Source of the DNA: Elusimicrobiota bacterium
GTDB taxonomy: Bacteria; CG03; SLGR01; PWQF01
Length of the DNA stretch: 64,000 bases
Reading direction: 5' to 3'
Assembly: GCA_003557485.1 (NCBI GenBank)
Contig: PWOI01000179.1
Span: 13,789 to 77,788 of the forward strand
Numbering within the stretch: position 1 is the first letter of the stretch; the number at the start of each line of letters is the position of its first letter. Made by a program: the position numbers and the translations under genes. The notes beneath the pieces are model-generated. The model made no database searches. It was not told the DNA's origin and worked only from the letters and a program-made list of their open reading frames with translations. Shown one piece after another: positions 8,739 to 16,754 of the stretch.

Positions 8739-10646
8739 ATGAATAAAATGATAAAAGTTCTGGTACTTCTTATGGCGCCCCTTTTTCTGGGCGCCTCTGA
8801 TTTTATGGACTATACAACTTTAATGAATCAGAAAATGGAAACCGAGAGGCGCCTTGAAGACCATCTGCAGGGAATTGTTTCCAGAATAGTCGGGGAAGGA
8901 CGTTCCACAGTTTTAGTCAGCGTAAATCTTTCCGACCTGAGCCGCAGCCGTGAAACTGTAGAAGAATGGCTTGAGCGGGGTGAGGATGCCGAAAGGCGGC
9001 TTCCGATGCGGGAAGAATACCTTCCCGGTATACCCCGCAGGGAAGATATGGCAGAAAGAGAAACGGAAGTCGCCGAGCGGGCCGGTGGAAAACGCCTCCA
9101 GGACGTAATAACTCTGCCTTCGGAATTTATAGAGAGTATGCGCATAAGCCTTATACTTGATTCCACTATATCCGAGACTGTAATCGCAACGGTGGAAAAC
9201 GTTATAACCGAGGTTATGGACCTGGATGCAGCCCGGGGCGATCGTTTAACTATACAGACAGTGGATTTTGCGGGTAGAACGGTAGATTTTATGGGTTTCC
9301 TATTTAATCCATATTTTTATGTTATATCCCTGGTACTTATAATTATAACCATACTCGCGCTTTTTCTTTTCGGGCCGCTGAAAAAATTTCTTTTCGCTAC
9401 TTTACAGACGATGAAAGACTTAAAAGGAATGAAGAGCGAAACCGAATACTCAGGAGGCGGGGGCGGGGGCGGGGGCGGATTTGGCATAACGCCGGACGGC
9501 GAAATTGAAATGGAAGAAGAGATAGAAGAAGATGAAGAATTGAAAGAGGGGGAAGAAGCAGATATAGAAGGCGAAGAAGAAGACGAGGAGTTTAAAAAGA
9601 TGACATATATACCGCTTAAGTTTCTGGAAAACAAGGATTTGAAGAAACTGGCTTACCTTTTAAGTTTTGAAAAACCGGAAGTAGGGGCTCTTCTTCTTAA
9701 ATATCTTTCGCCTCCGCGCGCTGCAAAAGTCCTCAGCTCAATTCCGGGAGAAGAAAGAACTATAGGAATAACAAGGGAGATTGTAAAATTTCAGAGAACT
9801 TCTAAGGAGGTCATGCAGAAAATAGATGAGTTTCTTAGCAGAAAAATAGATTACATTGCCGGCGGCGCCGAAAGTCTTGTGGAAATGATTGAAATGATGG
9901 ATGAAGAAAAAAGAGAGCAGCTCCTAAACCAGATTTCTTCTGAGGATCCTGAATTTGCCGAAAAAATTAAAAAGCGTATTTTCAGTTTTGAAAATATTGT
10001 AAATATGGATGACCCGTCCATACAGACACTAATACAGGAAATGGAGACTGCCGACCTTGGCGCAGCCCTTAAAAATGTATCTGAAGAAGTAAGAAACAAA
10101 TTTGTTTCCAATATGAGCGAAGGTGCGGCTGCTCTTTTAAAAGAGGAAATAGAATTTGGAAAGAAAATGACCGAGGAGCAGATAAAACAGAAACAAATGG
10201 AAGTTGTCGCAAAAATAAAAGATCTGGAGACGTCCGGCTCAATAGCACCCGTGACCGGCGCATCCAAAGAGGAATTATGGGTGGAAGAGCTGGGTGAGGG
10301 AGAAAAAGAAGGAGTTCTTGAGGAAATTATAAAGGCGGCCCAGGAAGCTTACGATAAGAAACAGGAACTTGAAGCTGCTGAGGCTGCCGGCCGTCAGGAT
10401 GATGAAGCTGCATTTGAAAGCTACCGTAAAGGTTTGGAACTCTATAAACACCAGGATTACGATAATGCAATAAAAGAGTTTAATAAATCCATTGCCTCCA
10501 ATCCATCCCTGTGGCAGAGCTATCAATATATAGGTTCCTGCTATCTTGCGCTCGATAATCAGGATGGAGCTAAAAAAGCCTACCGAAAAGCCCTTGAGCT
10601 TAATCCGTCAAACGAGCAGCTCAGGCAATGGTTGGAAAGTCATTGA
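8739..10646 (+). CDS. FliF(C-terminal)-FliG-TPR fusion protein, motor rotor-like
   Basis: 635 residues. There is a signal peptide (1-19), then a region matching the C-terminal periplasmic part of FliF: GIVSRIVGEGRSTVLVSVNL (45-64) and the hallmark RGDRLTIQTVDF (166-177). One membrane helix follows (about 192-213). A linker contains nine glycines (239-247) and then a very acidic stretch (255-287). A FliG-like region spans about 293-503, including DPEFAEKIKKRIFSFENIV and ALKNVSEEVRNKFVSNMSE, which align well with the FliG C-terminal domain. A TPR pair occupies 556-632. The FliF N-terminal ring domains are missing, and the FliG N-terminal FliF-binding domain is reduced or absent, as a covalent fusion would allow. 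In flagella these parts form the MS-ring and the rotor that meets MotA. Here it sits with motA/motB, so I infer the rotor of a motor without a flagellum. SD AAAGGA precedes the start. Confidence 0.85.
   Translation: MNKMIKVLVLLMAPLFLGASDFMDYTTLMNQKMETERRLEDHLQGIVSRIVGEGRSTVLVSVNLSDLSRSRETVEEWLERGEDAERRLPMREEYLPGIPRREDMAERETEVAERAGGKRLQDVITLPSEFIESMRISLILDSTISETVIATVENVITEVMDLDAARGDRLTIQTVDFAGRTVDFMGFLFNPYFYVISLVLIIITILALFLFGPLKKFLFATLQTMKDLKGMKSETEYSGGGGGGGGGFGITPDGEIEMEEEIEEDEELKEGEEADIEGEEEDEEFKKMTYIPLKFLENKDLKKLAYLLSFEKPEVGALLLKYLSPPRAAKVLSSIPGEERTIGITREIVKFQRTSKEVMQKIDEFLSRKIDYIAGGAESLVEMIEMMDEEKREQLLNQISSEDPEFAEKIKKRIFSFENIVNMDDPSIQTLIQEMETADLGAALKNVSEEVRNKFVSNMSEGAAALLKEEIEFGKKMTEEQIKQKQMEVVAKIKDLETSGSIAPVTGASKEELWVEELGEGEKEGVLEEIIKAAQEAYDKKQELEAAEAAGRQDDEAAFESYRKGLELYKHQDYDNAIKEFNKSIASNPSLWQSYQYIGSCYLALDNQDGAKKAYRKALELNPSNEQLRQWLESH
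9459..9476 (+). repeat. (GGGGGC)3 hexanucleotide repeat in the fusion linker
   Basis: Three tandem GGGGGC units flanked by GGAGGC and GG. They encode part of the nine-glycine hinge between the membrane helix and the FliG-like half. The run could form a G-quadruplex. Gain or loss of a unit would add or remove two glycines without a frameshift. Confidence 0.85.
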
Positions 10647-10709
10647 AAGCGAAAATAGAATGCAGAACTTGAAAAAAAATAAATACTGTATTAGTACTTT
10701 ACAATTCTT

Positions 10710-13700
10710 ATGAATCCTGAAAACAACCAAAATCATAATAAAGGGCAGGGACTTCCCGGACCGCCTCCGCCTCCCTTTTCGGGAGATGCCGGGAAGAATC
10801 CTTCGCCCGGAATACCGGATATGCCGCCAATTCCCGGCTCTGCGCCACCCCCTCAGTCTATTGATGATGTTTTTACTCCTCAGGACCCCGGCATGGCAAA
10901 AGAAAAAAAACGTCCTTCTGAGAGAGAGAAACAGATTGAAGAAGAAATTTCCAGGCTGGACAGCCGTATGGAAAAAGAACGGCTTCAGCTGATGGAAAGG
11001 CTTAAGGAAAAAGAAAACGAAAACCTACGCCTGCAGGAACAGTTTCTTGAAAAAGAAAAAGAGGATGCCCGCCGTAAAAAGGAAGAGTTTGATAGATTGA
11101 AAGAAAAGCTTCATGAACAGTTTGTCGAAAAGGAAAATAAACTTAAAGAGGAAAGAGAACAGTGGCGCAGAGAGCTTGACGAAATAAGAAAAGAAAACAG
11201 AAGCAGACTTGCCCTTGAGCAGACGCAGAACCAGATCCGCATAGAGGCCCAGCAGCAGGCTCGCGAAGAATTTCAGCAACAGATGAAAGAAATGAAAAAG
11301 GAGCTTGAAAATGCCCGCCGCCGCGCTTACGAAGAGGCAATTAAACACAAGGAAGAAGAGAAAAATTCCATTAAGGTAGAGCAGGCCCTTAAAGAGGTCC
11401 TCCAATCAACTTCAATGAGCCAGAAAGCCGAGCAGGTTGAAAAGGAAAAAGAAAAACTCCGCGAAGAACTTTATCATCTTGAAAAAGAACTGGCATCCCA
11501 GAAAATTAATATGACTCGCAAGCTGCAGGAGAGCGAGAATTTAAGAGACAATATCAGGCTTGACTATCATAATAGGATCCGTGAAAGCCGGAGTCAGTAT
11601 GAAAGTAAAATTGCAGAGTTGAGAGAGACTGCTTCCGAGCTTGGCAATAAACTCTGGCAGGCCCGGAACAGCTATGAGAACAAAAAGGAGCTGTGGGAAG
11701 AAAGGGTCCGGGAAAATATTCAGGAAAAGGAAAATCTTACACTGCAGTACCAGAAACAGATAAGCGAACTCAGACTTGAATATGAACAGAAAATTACCGA
11801 TGCGTTAAGCGCAAAAGAATCTGCAGAAAACAGGTATTGGGGAATTAAGGAAAAATTTGATGAGCAAACGGTTGAGCTTAATTCGCGTATTAAAGAACTT
11901 GAAAAAGAGAAAGACCTTATAGAAAAAGAATACGGAATGAAAGTCGCCTCTCTTGAAAGCGCCCTTAATGAAGAGAAAGCCGAACTTGCTGCCCAGAAAA
12001 AGATAAGCGAGGAAAGACTTAACCGAATTAACGATGAACTTCACGCAAAGGAGAACAGGTATAAGGAAAAAATAAGCGATATAGAAATAAATTATTCCGA
12101 AAAAATCCAGAATATAAAAGAAAAATATAAATCCGGCCTTTCTGAAAATGAAAGAGAAATAGAAAAGCTTAAGGCGCTTCTGAAGGAAAGCCGTGAGAAA
12201 TTATCACAGAATTCCGGAGGATCTCACCGGGATTTTGAAAACAGCAAAAAAGAGGTAGAAGAAGCCCGCCGTCTAATGGAGAAGGAAAAGAACAGGTTCA
12301 ATTTCCGGCTCAGAGAAATAGAGAATGATTATGAAAAGCGTCTCTCTGAACTTAAAGTTAAAAACAGCCGTCTTGAATCAAGGATATCAGCCCTTGAAGA
12401 AAAAAGAGAGACCTCTATAGATAAATATAACGACAAGATAGAAGAACTCAACGGAAAAATAAATGAACTTAAAATTGAAAACGCAGCTTTACAGGGAGAT
12501 TTACTGAAAACCGAGAGGCAGATTGAGAGTTCCGACAGAGCTTTAGAGGATATGGCCCGCAAAAATGCCGAAATTCACCACCGCCTTGTCAGCAGCCGAA
12601 AAGAAAATGATGAGGACATTTACCGGTTGAGAGAAGAAATAAATTCTCTGCGCAGGGAAAAAACCGAAGCTCTTCTAAGGATTGAGAACGAGCATTCCAG
12701 GGAATCGGAACTCTATGAGAACCAGCTTCTTCAGGCGCGCAGGGCAACAGAGGATCTCAGGCGCGAAAAAGACCGGCAGATAGATTCAATTAAACAGCAG
12801 TTTGATAATTACAGAAAGAACTTTCAGTGGCTTAAACAGGAGTGGCAGCAGCAAAAAGAAGAACTCCGGGAAAATTTCAGCGTGAAGGAAAAGGGATATG
12901 AAAATGAGATAAAACAGCTTGAATCGGCTCTGAGCGAAGTGCAGAAACTGAAAACACATTCTGAAAGTGAACTTAACGCTGAAATTGAAGCTGTCAGGAA
13001 GGAAAAACAATCCCTGCAGGAAAAATTTGAATCAAAAATTCAGCAGATGAGGGATGAATTTGCAGCTAAAAAGACGGATCTTTATGAAAAACTGAATGAA
13101 AAACAAAGGAATATAAGCGAATTGGAAGCCCGTCTGGATACAGAAAGAGTTGACTATACAGCCCGGATCCAGCAAGCGGAAAAAGAGAAAACTGCTGTTT
13201 TGCGGGAAAAAGAGATCCTTGATGTAGAAACTGAAAAACTGAAAAAAGAGACTCATAGCCTCCAGCTCAGGTACGAAAGAGAAGCAGAAGAAAACCGTAA
13301 ACTGAGAGAGGCTCTTCATCATGGTGAAAAGAAGTACAGAAACGAAATAGGAAAGCTTAAGGAATACTACGAGAAAAACCTTGAATCCCTTCGCAGAAGG
13401 CAGGATGGTATTGCAAATGTAGAGTATGACAGCCTTGATACTGAGAATAGAGAATTGAAGCATCAGCTTAAGTCTGCTGAATCTGAGATAAGCCGGCTTA
13501 AGTCACAGCTTGTAGAAAAAGAAGAGGCTCAGGAAAAAATACAGGCTGAAATAGATAAATATACAGCAGAAATTGATGACCTTACACAGGAATTGAAGCA
13601 AAGACAGTCTGTTATTGAACAACTTGAACGGAAAGTTTCTGATATTGATGATTCGCAGGCTGTGCAGGAGGATATAAGCCAGCTTAAAAAAGAAAACAGC

Positions 13701-14618
13701 GAATTAACCGGACATTTGGAAGAATCATTGCGGGAAAGGGATATTCTTAAAGAGAAAAATGCCAGCCTTTTGTCGGAAAATGAAGCTAAAAAGCAGCAAA
13801 TAGAACAGCTTTCCCTTAAACTTGAGGAAAAAGAAAGCCAAATAGGCCAGCTTCAAGGTAAAATTCCCGGAGAAGATATTATATCCGGTAAGAATGAGGA
13901 AATAGCAGAACTTGAAGATGAAATTAAAGAGCTAAGGTCCGCCCTTTCGGATTCTGAATCTAAAATAAAGCAGCTTTCAGAGGCTGCATCCCGTGCGGAT
14001 TCTCTTATGGACAGCAAAAAAGAGATAGAAGAACTTTCCGCTTCACTTGCGGAAAAACATTTGAAAGAAATTGAAGAGAAAGAAAGAATTATAGAAGAAT
14101 TAAGAAAAGAACTTGAGGAGTCCCTTGAAGAACTTGAAGAGAGGGAGCAGCAGCCTGTGACCGATGGGCTTAAATCTGAAAGGCTGCAGGTTCTTGCCGG
14201 GGAGAATGCTGAACTCAAGGAAAAAATAAGAGAATTGGAGTCTCAGCTTGAGATAGGAATGGAGCAGCTTCGCAGTGAGAAGATGGTTCCGGAATATGAT
14301 ACAGAAAAAACAGACGAAAAAATAAAGCAAATCAATGAAAAATGGAGGAAAAAATGGGCCGGCCGCGAACAGAAAGTAAAAGATTTCATATCACAGGCAA
14401 AAGCCAGGCACAGCCAGCTTAAAGACAAGCTTCAGGTTGCTCTTGAAGACCAGAAAATTCTTTCACAGCTTGCAGAAAAGGAAAAACAACAGAAACAGAA
14501 GCTTGCTTCAGAGCAGGCCGAACTTATAAAAGAGCTTCAGGAAAGCAACAGGTCTTTTGTCAGTAAAATACTTGCCAAACTGAAAAAAGGCGGGCCTAAA
14601 GGCGTACTCATCCTTTAA
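10710..14618 (+). CDS. Giant coiled-coil protein with proline-rich N-terminus
   Basis: 1302 residues, not assignable to a named family. Residues 1-60 are proline-rich (GLPGPPPPPF, MPPIPGSAPPP) and likely disordered. From about residue 65 to 1285 the protein is almost unbroken charged heptad-type helix rich in E, K, R, Q and L, with no signal peptide or membrane segment. It should therefore be cytoplasmic and could span well over 100 nm if fully extended. It ends in a short basic-hydrophobic tail (SKILAKLKKGGPKGVLIL). It lies between the FliF-FliG fusion and flbD-motA-motB, so I infer a scaffold or cytoplasmic filament for the motor, comparable in place to AglZ of Myxococcus gliding but without its receiver domain. 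No SD precedes the ATG. A TACAAT box at 10700-10705 without a good -35 may mark an internal promoter. Confidence 0.8.
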   Translation: MNPENNQNHNKGQGLPGPPPPPFSGDAGKNPSPGIPDMPPIPGSAPPPQSIDDVFTPQDPGMAKEKKRPSEREKQIEEEISRLDSRMEKERLQLMERLKEKENENLRLQEQFLEKEKEDARRKKEEFDRLKEKLHEQFVEKENKLKEEREQWRRELDEIRKENRSRLALEQTQNQIRIEAQQQAREEFQQQMKEMKKELENARRRAYEEAIKHKEEEKNSIKVEQALKEVLQSTSMSQKAEQVEKEKEKLREELYHLEKELASQKINMTRKLQESENLRDNIRLDYHNRIRESRSQYESKIAELRETASELGNKLWQARNSYENKKELWEERVRENIQEKENLTLQYQKQISELRLEYEQKITDALSAKESAENRYWGIKEKFDEQTVELNSRIKELEKEKDLIEKEYGMKVASLESALNEEKAELAAQKKISEERLNRINDELHAKENRYKEKISDIEINYSEKIQNIKEKYKSGLSENEREIEKLKALLKESREKLSQNSGGSHRDFENSKKEVEEARRLMEKEKNRFNFRLREIENDYEKRLSELKVKNSRLESRISALEEKRETSIDKYNDKIEELNGKINELKIENAALQGDLLKTERQIESSDRALEDMARKNAEIHHRLVSSRKENDEDIYRLREEINSLRREKTEALLRIENEHSRESELYENQLLQARRATEDLRREKDRQIDSIKQQFDNYRKNFQWLKQEWQQQKEELRENFSVKEKGYENEIKQLESALSEVQKLKTHSESELNAEIEAVRKEKQSLQEKFESKIQQMRDEFAAKKTDLYEKLNEKQRNISELEARLDTERVDYTARIQQAEKEKTAVLREKEILDVETEKLKKETHSLQLRYEREAEENRKLREALHHGEKKYRNEIGKLKEYYEKNLESLRRRQDGIANVEYDSLDTENRELKHQLKSAESEISRLKSQLVEKEEAQEKIQAEIDKYTAEIDDLTQELKQRQSVIEQLERKVSDIDDSQAVQEDISQLKKENSELTGHLEESLRERDILKEKNASLLSENEAKKQQIEQLSLKLEEKESQIGQLQGKIPGEDIISGKNEEIAELEDEIKELRSALSDSESKIKQLSEAASRADSLMDSKKEIEELSASLAEKHLKEIEEKERIIEELRKELEESLEELEEREQQPVTDGLKSERLQVLAGENAELKEKIRELESQLEIGMEQLRSEKMVPEYDTEKTDEKIKQINEKWRKKWAGREQKVKDFISQAKARHSQLKDKLQVALEDQKILSQLAEKEKQQKQKLASEQAELIKELQESNRSFVSKILAKLKKGGPKGVLIL

Positions 14619-14622
14619 AAAA

Positions 14623-14850
14623 ATGATAAATGTGACCAAATTAAACGGCGATGGTATAATCCTTAACGCCGAACTTATAGAAACGGTTGAATCGCGCCCC
14701 GACACTCTTATAACCCTTACTACTGGAAATAAAATTATGGTAAAGGAAAAAGTTGAGGATATAATAAAAAGGGTTGAGGATTATAAAAGGCAGGTAAATA
14801 TGCTTACCCGAGAGAAGCTTAGTGCGTTGCTCAGGGAAGAAGAGGAATAA
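14623..14850 (+). CDS. flbD: FlbD/SwrD family flagellar motor accessory protein
   Basis: 75 residues, the usual family length. It starts MINVTKLNGDGIILNAELIE and continues PDTLITLTTGNKIMVKE, which matches the FlbD/SwrD signature (ITLTNG-K-VKE). In Bacillus subtilis, SwrD raises flagellar motor power. In most genomes the gene sits next to motA, as it does here, 3 nt upstream. Its presence supports the view that MotA and MotB here are flagellar-type stators rather than ExbBD or Tol homologues. Confidence 0.9.
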   Translation: MINVTKLNGDGIILNAELIETVESRPDTLITLTTGNKIMVKEKVEDIIKRVEDYKRQVNMLTREKLSALLREEEE

Positions 14851-14853
14851 ATT

Positions 14854-15711
14854 ATGGACCTGACGACAGTAATAGGGCTTTCCGGAGGCATTATAATAGT
14901 TTTTACAGCGGTTGCTCTCCGTGGTGGTATGGCAGGCCTGCAGGGGTTTCTGGATATGCCTTCCGCTATGATTACTTACGGGGGAACCTTTGCCGCTCTT
15001 ATGGTGAACTATCCGATAGATAAAGTTGTAAAAGCCTTTAAAGTCGTCAAAAAAGTATTTACCGAACAGCAGGACGACCCTAACGATTATATTGAAAAAT
15101 TCCGCCAGCTGATTATCAAAGCCTCAAAACAGGGAGTTCTTTCCCTTGAGGAAGATATAAAAAAAATGGACAACGAATTTTTAAGAAATGGAGTTAAAAT
15201 GGTCATGGACGGCCAGAGCCAGGAGCATATAGAAGAAGAAATGGAGACTGAACTGGCATTTACCAGGGAAAGGCATAAAATAGGCCAGGAAATTTTTGTG
15301 ACACTTGGCACTTACTCCCCTGCGTTCGGTATGATAGGGACTATTATGGGTCTTATCCTGATGCTAGCCGACCTTCAGGATACTGCCCAGATAGCTGCCG
15401 GTATGGCGGTAGCTCTATTGACAACCTTTTACGGCGCCCTTGGCGCTTATCTTATTTTTCTTCCCATCGCCGGCAAGCTGAAAAGGCGTTCGGAAGAGGA
15501 GCTTTTTCTTAAAAGTGTCATAACCAGAGGCGTCATGTCCCTTCATGCGGGAGAGGTTCCTTCAATAGCGGTAGCTAAACTGCGCGCGTATATACCGAGA
15601 TCCTCTTTTATGGAGCCTTCCGGCACAAAAAAAGGGAAGGCTGACGAAAAAGAAGAAGGAAACAAGAAGAAAAAAACAAAGGTAAAATACCGTAAAAAGA
15701 AGAAGAAATGA
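14854..15711 (+). CDS. motA: MotA-type stator (proton/sodium channel) protein
   Basis: 285 residues with four membrane helices (about 2-22, 33-53, 148-171 and 181-204) and a long cytoplasmic loop between helices 2 and 3, the MotA topology. The motifs YSPAFGMIGTIMGLI (154-168) and TTFYGAL (190-196) are family hallmarks. MotA forms a pentamer around a MotB dimer, and its loop drives FliG. The last 30 residues are an unusual lysine-rich tail (KKKKTKVKYRKKKKK at the end) that ordinary MotA lacks. It may bind an acidic partner, for example the acidic linker of the FliF-FliG fusion, but that is inference. It overlaps motB by 4 nt (ATGA). Confidence 0.93.
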   Translation: MDLTTVIGLSGGIIIVFTAVALRGGMAGLQGFLDMPSAMITYGGTFAALMVNYPIDKVVKAFKVVKKVFTEQQDDPNDYIEKFRQLIIKASKQGVLSLEEDIKKMDNEFLRNGVKMVMDGQSQEHIEEEMETELAFTRERHKIGQEIFVTLGTYSPAFGMIGTIMGLILMLADLQDTAQIAAGMAVALLTTFYGALGAYLIFLPIAGKLKRRSEEELFLKSVITRGVMSLHAGEVPSIAVAKLRAYIPRSSFMEPSGTKKGKADEKEEGNKKKKTKVKYRKKKKK

Positions 15712-16562
15712 GCAAAATTGCCGCATTTAAGAGGAGTCTTCCTAAAGACGAGGGGGATATTGAGGTCGGTAAAGGCTCCCCCCCGTGGATGACTACTTAT
15801 GGAGACCTTGTTACCCAGCTCCTGATTTTTTTTGTTATGATGTTTGCGCTTGCCGCCACGCTCAATGAGCTGCAGTTGATAAGCATAAAACGCAGAATTG
15901 AGAACTACGCATACCAGAACCAGCTTGGCCATCTTATAATGCTCGATATTAACCCCAAAGGATTGGTAATAACCCTTAGCGAAAAAATGATGTTTGATTC
16001 CGGCCAGGCCGAGATATATGAGGATGCAAAAGCCATTCTCTCCGCAATAGCAGGTGAAATAATAGATGTACCCAATCCTGTCAGAATTGAAGGTCATACG
16101 GATAGCGTACCCATCAGTACAGATAGGTTTCCTTCCAACTGGGAACTGTCAACAGCCCGGGCGACAAATGTAGCAAGATATCTTGTAGAGAACCTGGAAT
16201 TTCCGCCTGACCGGATAGCTGCCGGGGGGTACAGTAAATACCATCCTGCGGTAGGAACGGAAATTGAAGATGAAATATTCAACTACAAGTTAAAAGTAAG
16301 AGAGGTTCCACAGCATTATTCCCTTGAGCTCAGGCGCGCATCCACTCCGGAGGAGGAAGACCTGGTTATGTTGAGAATAAGAGAAGAACAGCTTGAGATA
16401 CAACGGGAAATGCAGGGAATAATTATGGAGCATATACGTATTGCAAACCTTGATGCGGACAGAAGAGCCCGGAACAGGAGGGTTGACATAATAGTGGAGA
16501 GGATAGGCACTACTGTTGAAAGAAGAACGGATATCGCGGCGCCTGTTGCCGTTTCTCATTAG
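15708..16562 (+). CDS. motB: MotB-type stator protein with OmpA-like peptidoglycan-binding domain and a C-terminal insertion
   Basis: 284 residues with a short cytoplasmic N-terminus, then WMTTYGDLVTQLLIFFV (27-43). Asp33 falls at the conserved ion-carrying aspartate of MotB. The OmpA-like domain follows, with IEGHTDS (127-133) and NWELSTARA (144-152), which binds peptidoglycan and anchors the stator. About 65 extra residues (roughly 184-250, charged and helical) separate GYSKYHPAV from the final NRRVDIIVERI strand; ordinary MotB has about ten there. This is the last gene of the motor block. The trp promoter and leader begin just after it. Confidence 0.93.
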   Translation: MSKIAAFKRSLPKDEGDIEVGKGSPPWMTTYGDLVTQLLIFFVMMFALAATLNELQLISIKRRIENYAYQNQLGHLIMLDINPKGLVITLSEKMMFDSGQAEIYEDAKAILSAIAGEIIDVPNPVRIEGHTDSVPISTDRFPSNWELSTARATNVARYLVENLEFPPDRIAAGGYSKYHPAVGTEIEDEIFNYKLKVREVPQHYSLELRRASTPEEEDLVMLRIREEQLEIQREMQGIIMEHIRIANLDADRRARNRRVDIIVERIGTTVERRTDIAAPVAVSH

Positions 16563-16571
16563 AATTGTGAT

Positions 16572-16600
16572 TTGCAAAAGTTGGAAAATTTTATTATAAG
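16572..16600 (+). promoter_or_regulatory. trp operon promoter
   Basis: TTGCAA at 16572-16577, a 17-nt spacer and TATAAG at 16595-16600. The expected start is near 16607, about 30 nt before the leader peptide. I see no clear TrpR-type operator. Confidence 0.65.
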
Positions 16601-16636
16601 TGCTATATGACGGTTAGATATATAAGTATTACAGAA

Positions 16637-16660
16637 ATGAACTGGTGGTGGCCCATGTAG
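16637..16660 (+). CDS. trpL: trp leader peptide MNWWWPM
   Basis: A 7-codon frame, ATG AAC TGG TGG TGG CCC ATG TAG, with three consecutive tryptophan codons. It lies 30 nt inside the predicted trp transcript and just before mutually exclusive hairpins, the classic arrangement of ribosome-mediated attenuation. When charged tRNA-Trp is scarce, a ribosome would stall on the TGG codons and let the antiterminator form. The ribosome-binding site is weak. Confidence 0.9.
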   Translation: MNWWWPM

Positions 16661-16720
16661 GGAGCGCTGCCGTGTCTTTATTTTTTAATCAGCGGCGCGC
16701 CCTCTGGCGGCCGTTTTTTT
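16660..16720 (+). terminator. trp attenuator (antiterminator and terminator)
   Basis: Antiterminator: 16660-16670 pairs with 16692-16702 in an 11-position stem with a single A-G mismatch. Terminator: 16693-16701 pairs with 16706-16713, giving 8 bp with one bulged G, followed by seven T (16714-16720). The two structures share 16693-16701 and so exclude each other. The antiterminator's 5' arm begins at the last base of the leader-peptide stop codon, so a ribosome reaching the stop would cover it and allow termination. Confidence 0.88.
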
Positions 16721-16725
16721 ATTTA

Positions 16726-16754
16726 GGGCCGCCTTTAAGGCGGCTCTTTTTTTT
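16726..16754 (+). terminator. Second terminator-like hairpin abutting trpE
   Basis: GGGCCGCC (16726-16733) pairs with GGCGGCTC (16739-16746) around TTTAA: 8 bp with one G-T pair, followed by eight T (16747-16754). The trpE ATG is the next base. The 3' arm contains AAGGCGG, the only Shine-Dalgarno-like sequence upstream of trpE, so the hairpin could also hide the ribosome-binding site. Confidence 0.8.

Noticed and set aside
9317-9634. Minus-strand open frame of 105 codons opposite the FliF-FliG linker
   Set aside because: It is a Ser/Pro-rich shadow of the glycine/acidic linker, with no SD and no recognisable domain.
10710-14618. Many overlapping frames of 60-145 codons on both strands in the coiled-coil gene
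   Set aside because: All arise from biased Glu/Lys codon use of the real gene; their translations are Phe/Leu/Ser-rich with no motif.
14854-16562. MotAB-like pair as Tol/Exb, Gld or Zorya-type defence motor
   Set aside because: MotA has the four-helix flagellar topology, MotB has the flagellar OmpA-like anchor, and flbD and a FliG homologue are adjacent. No defence effector genes are present.
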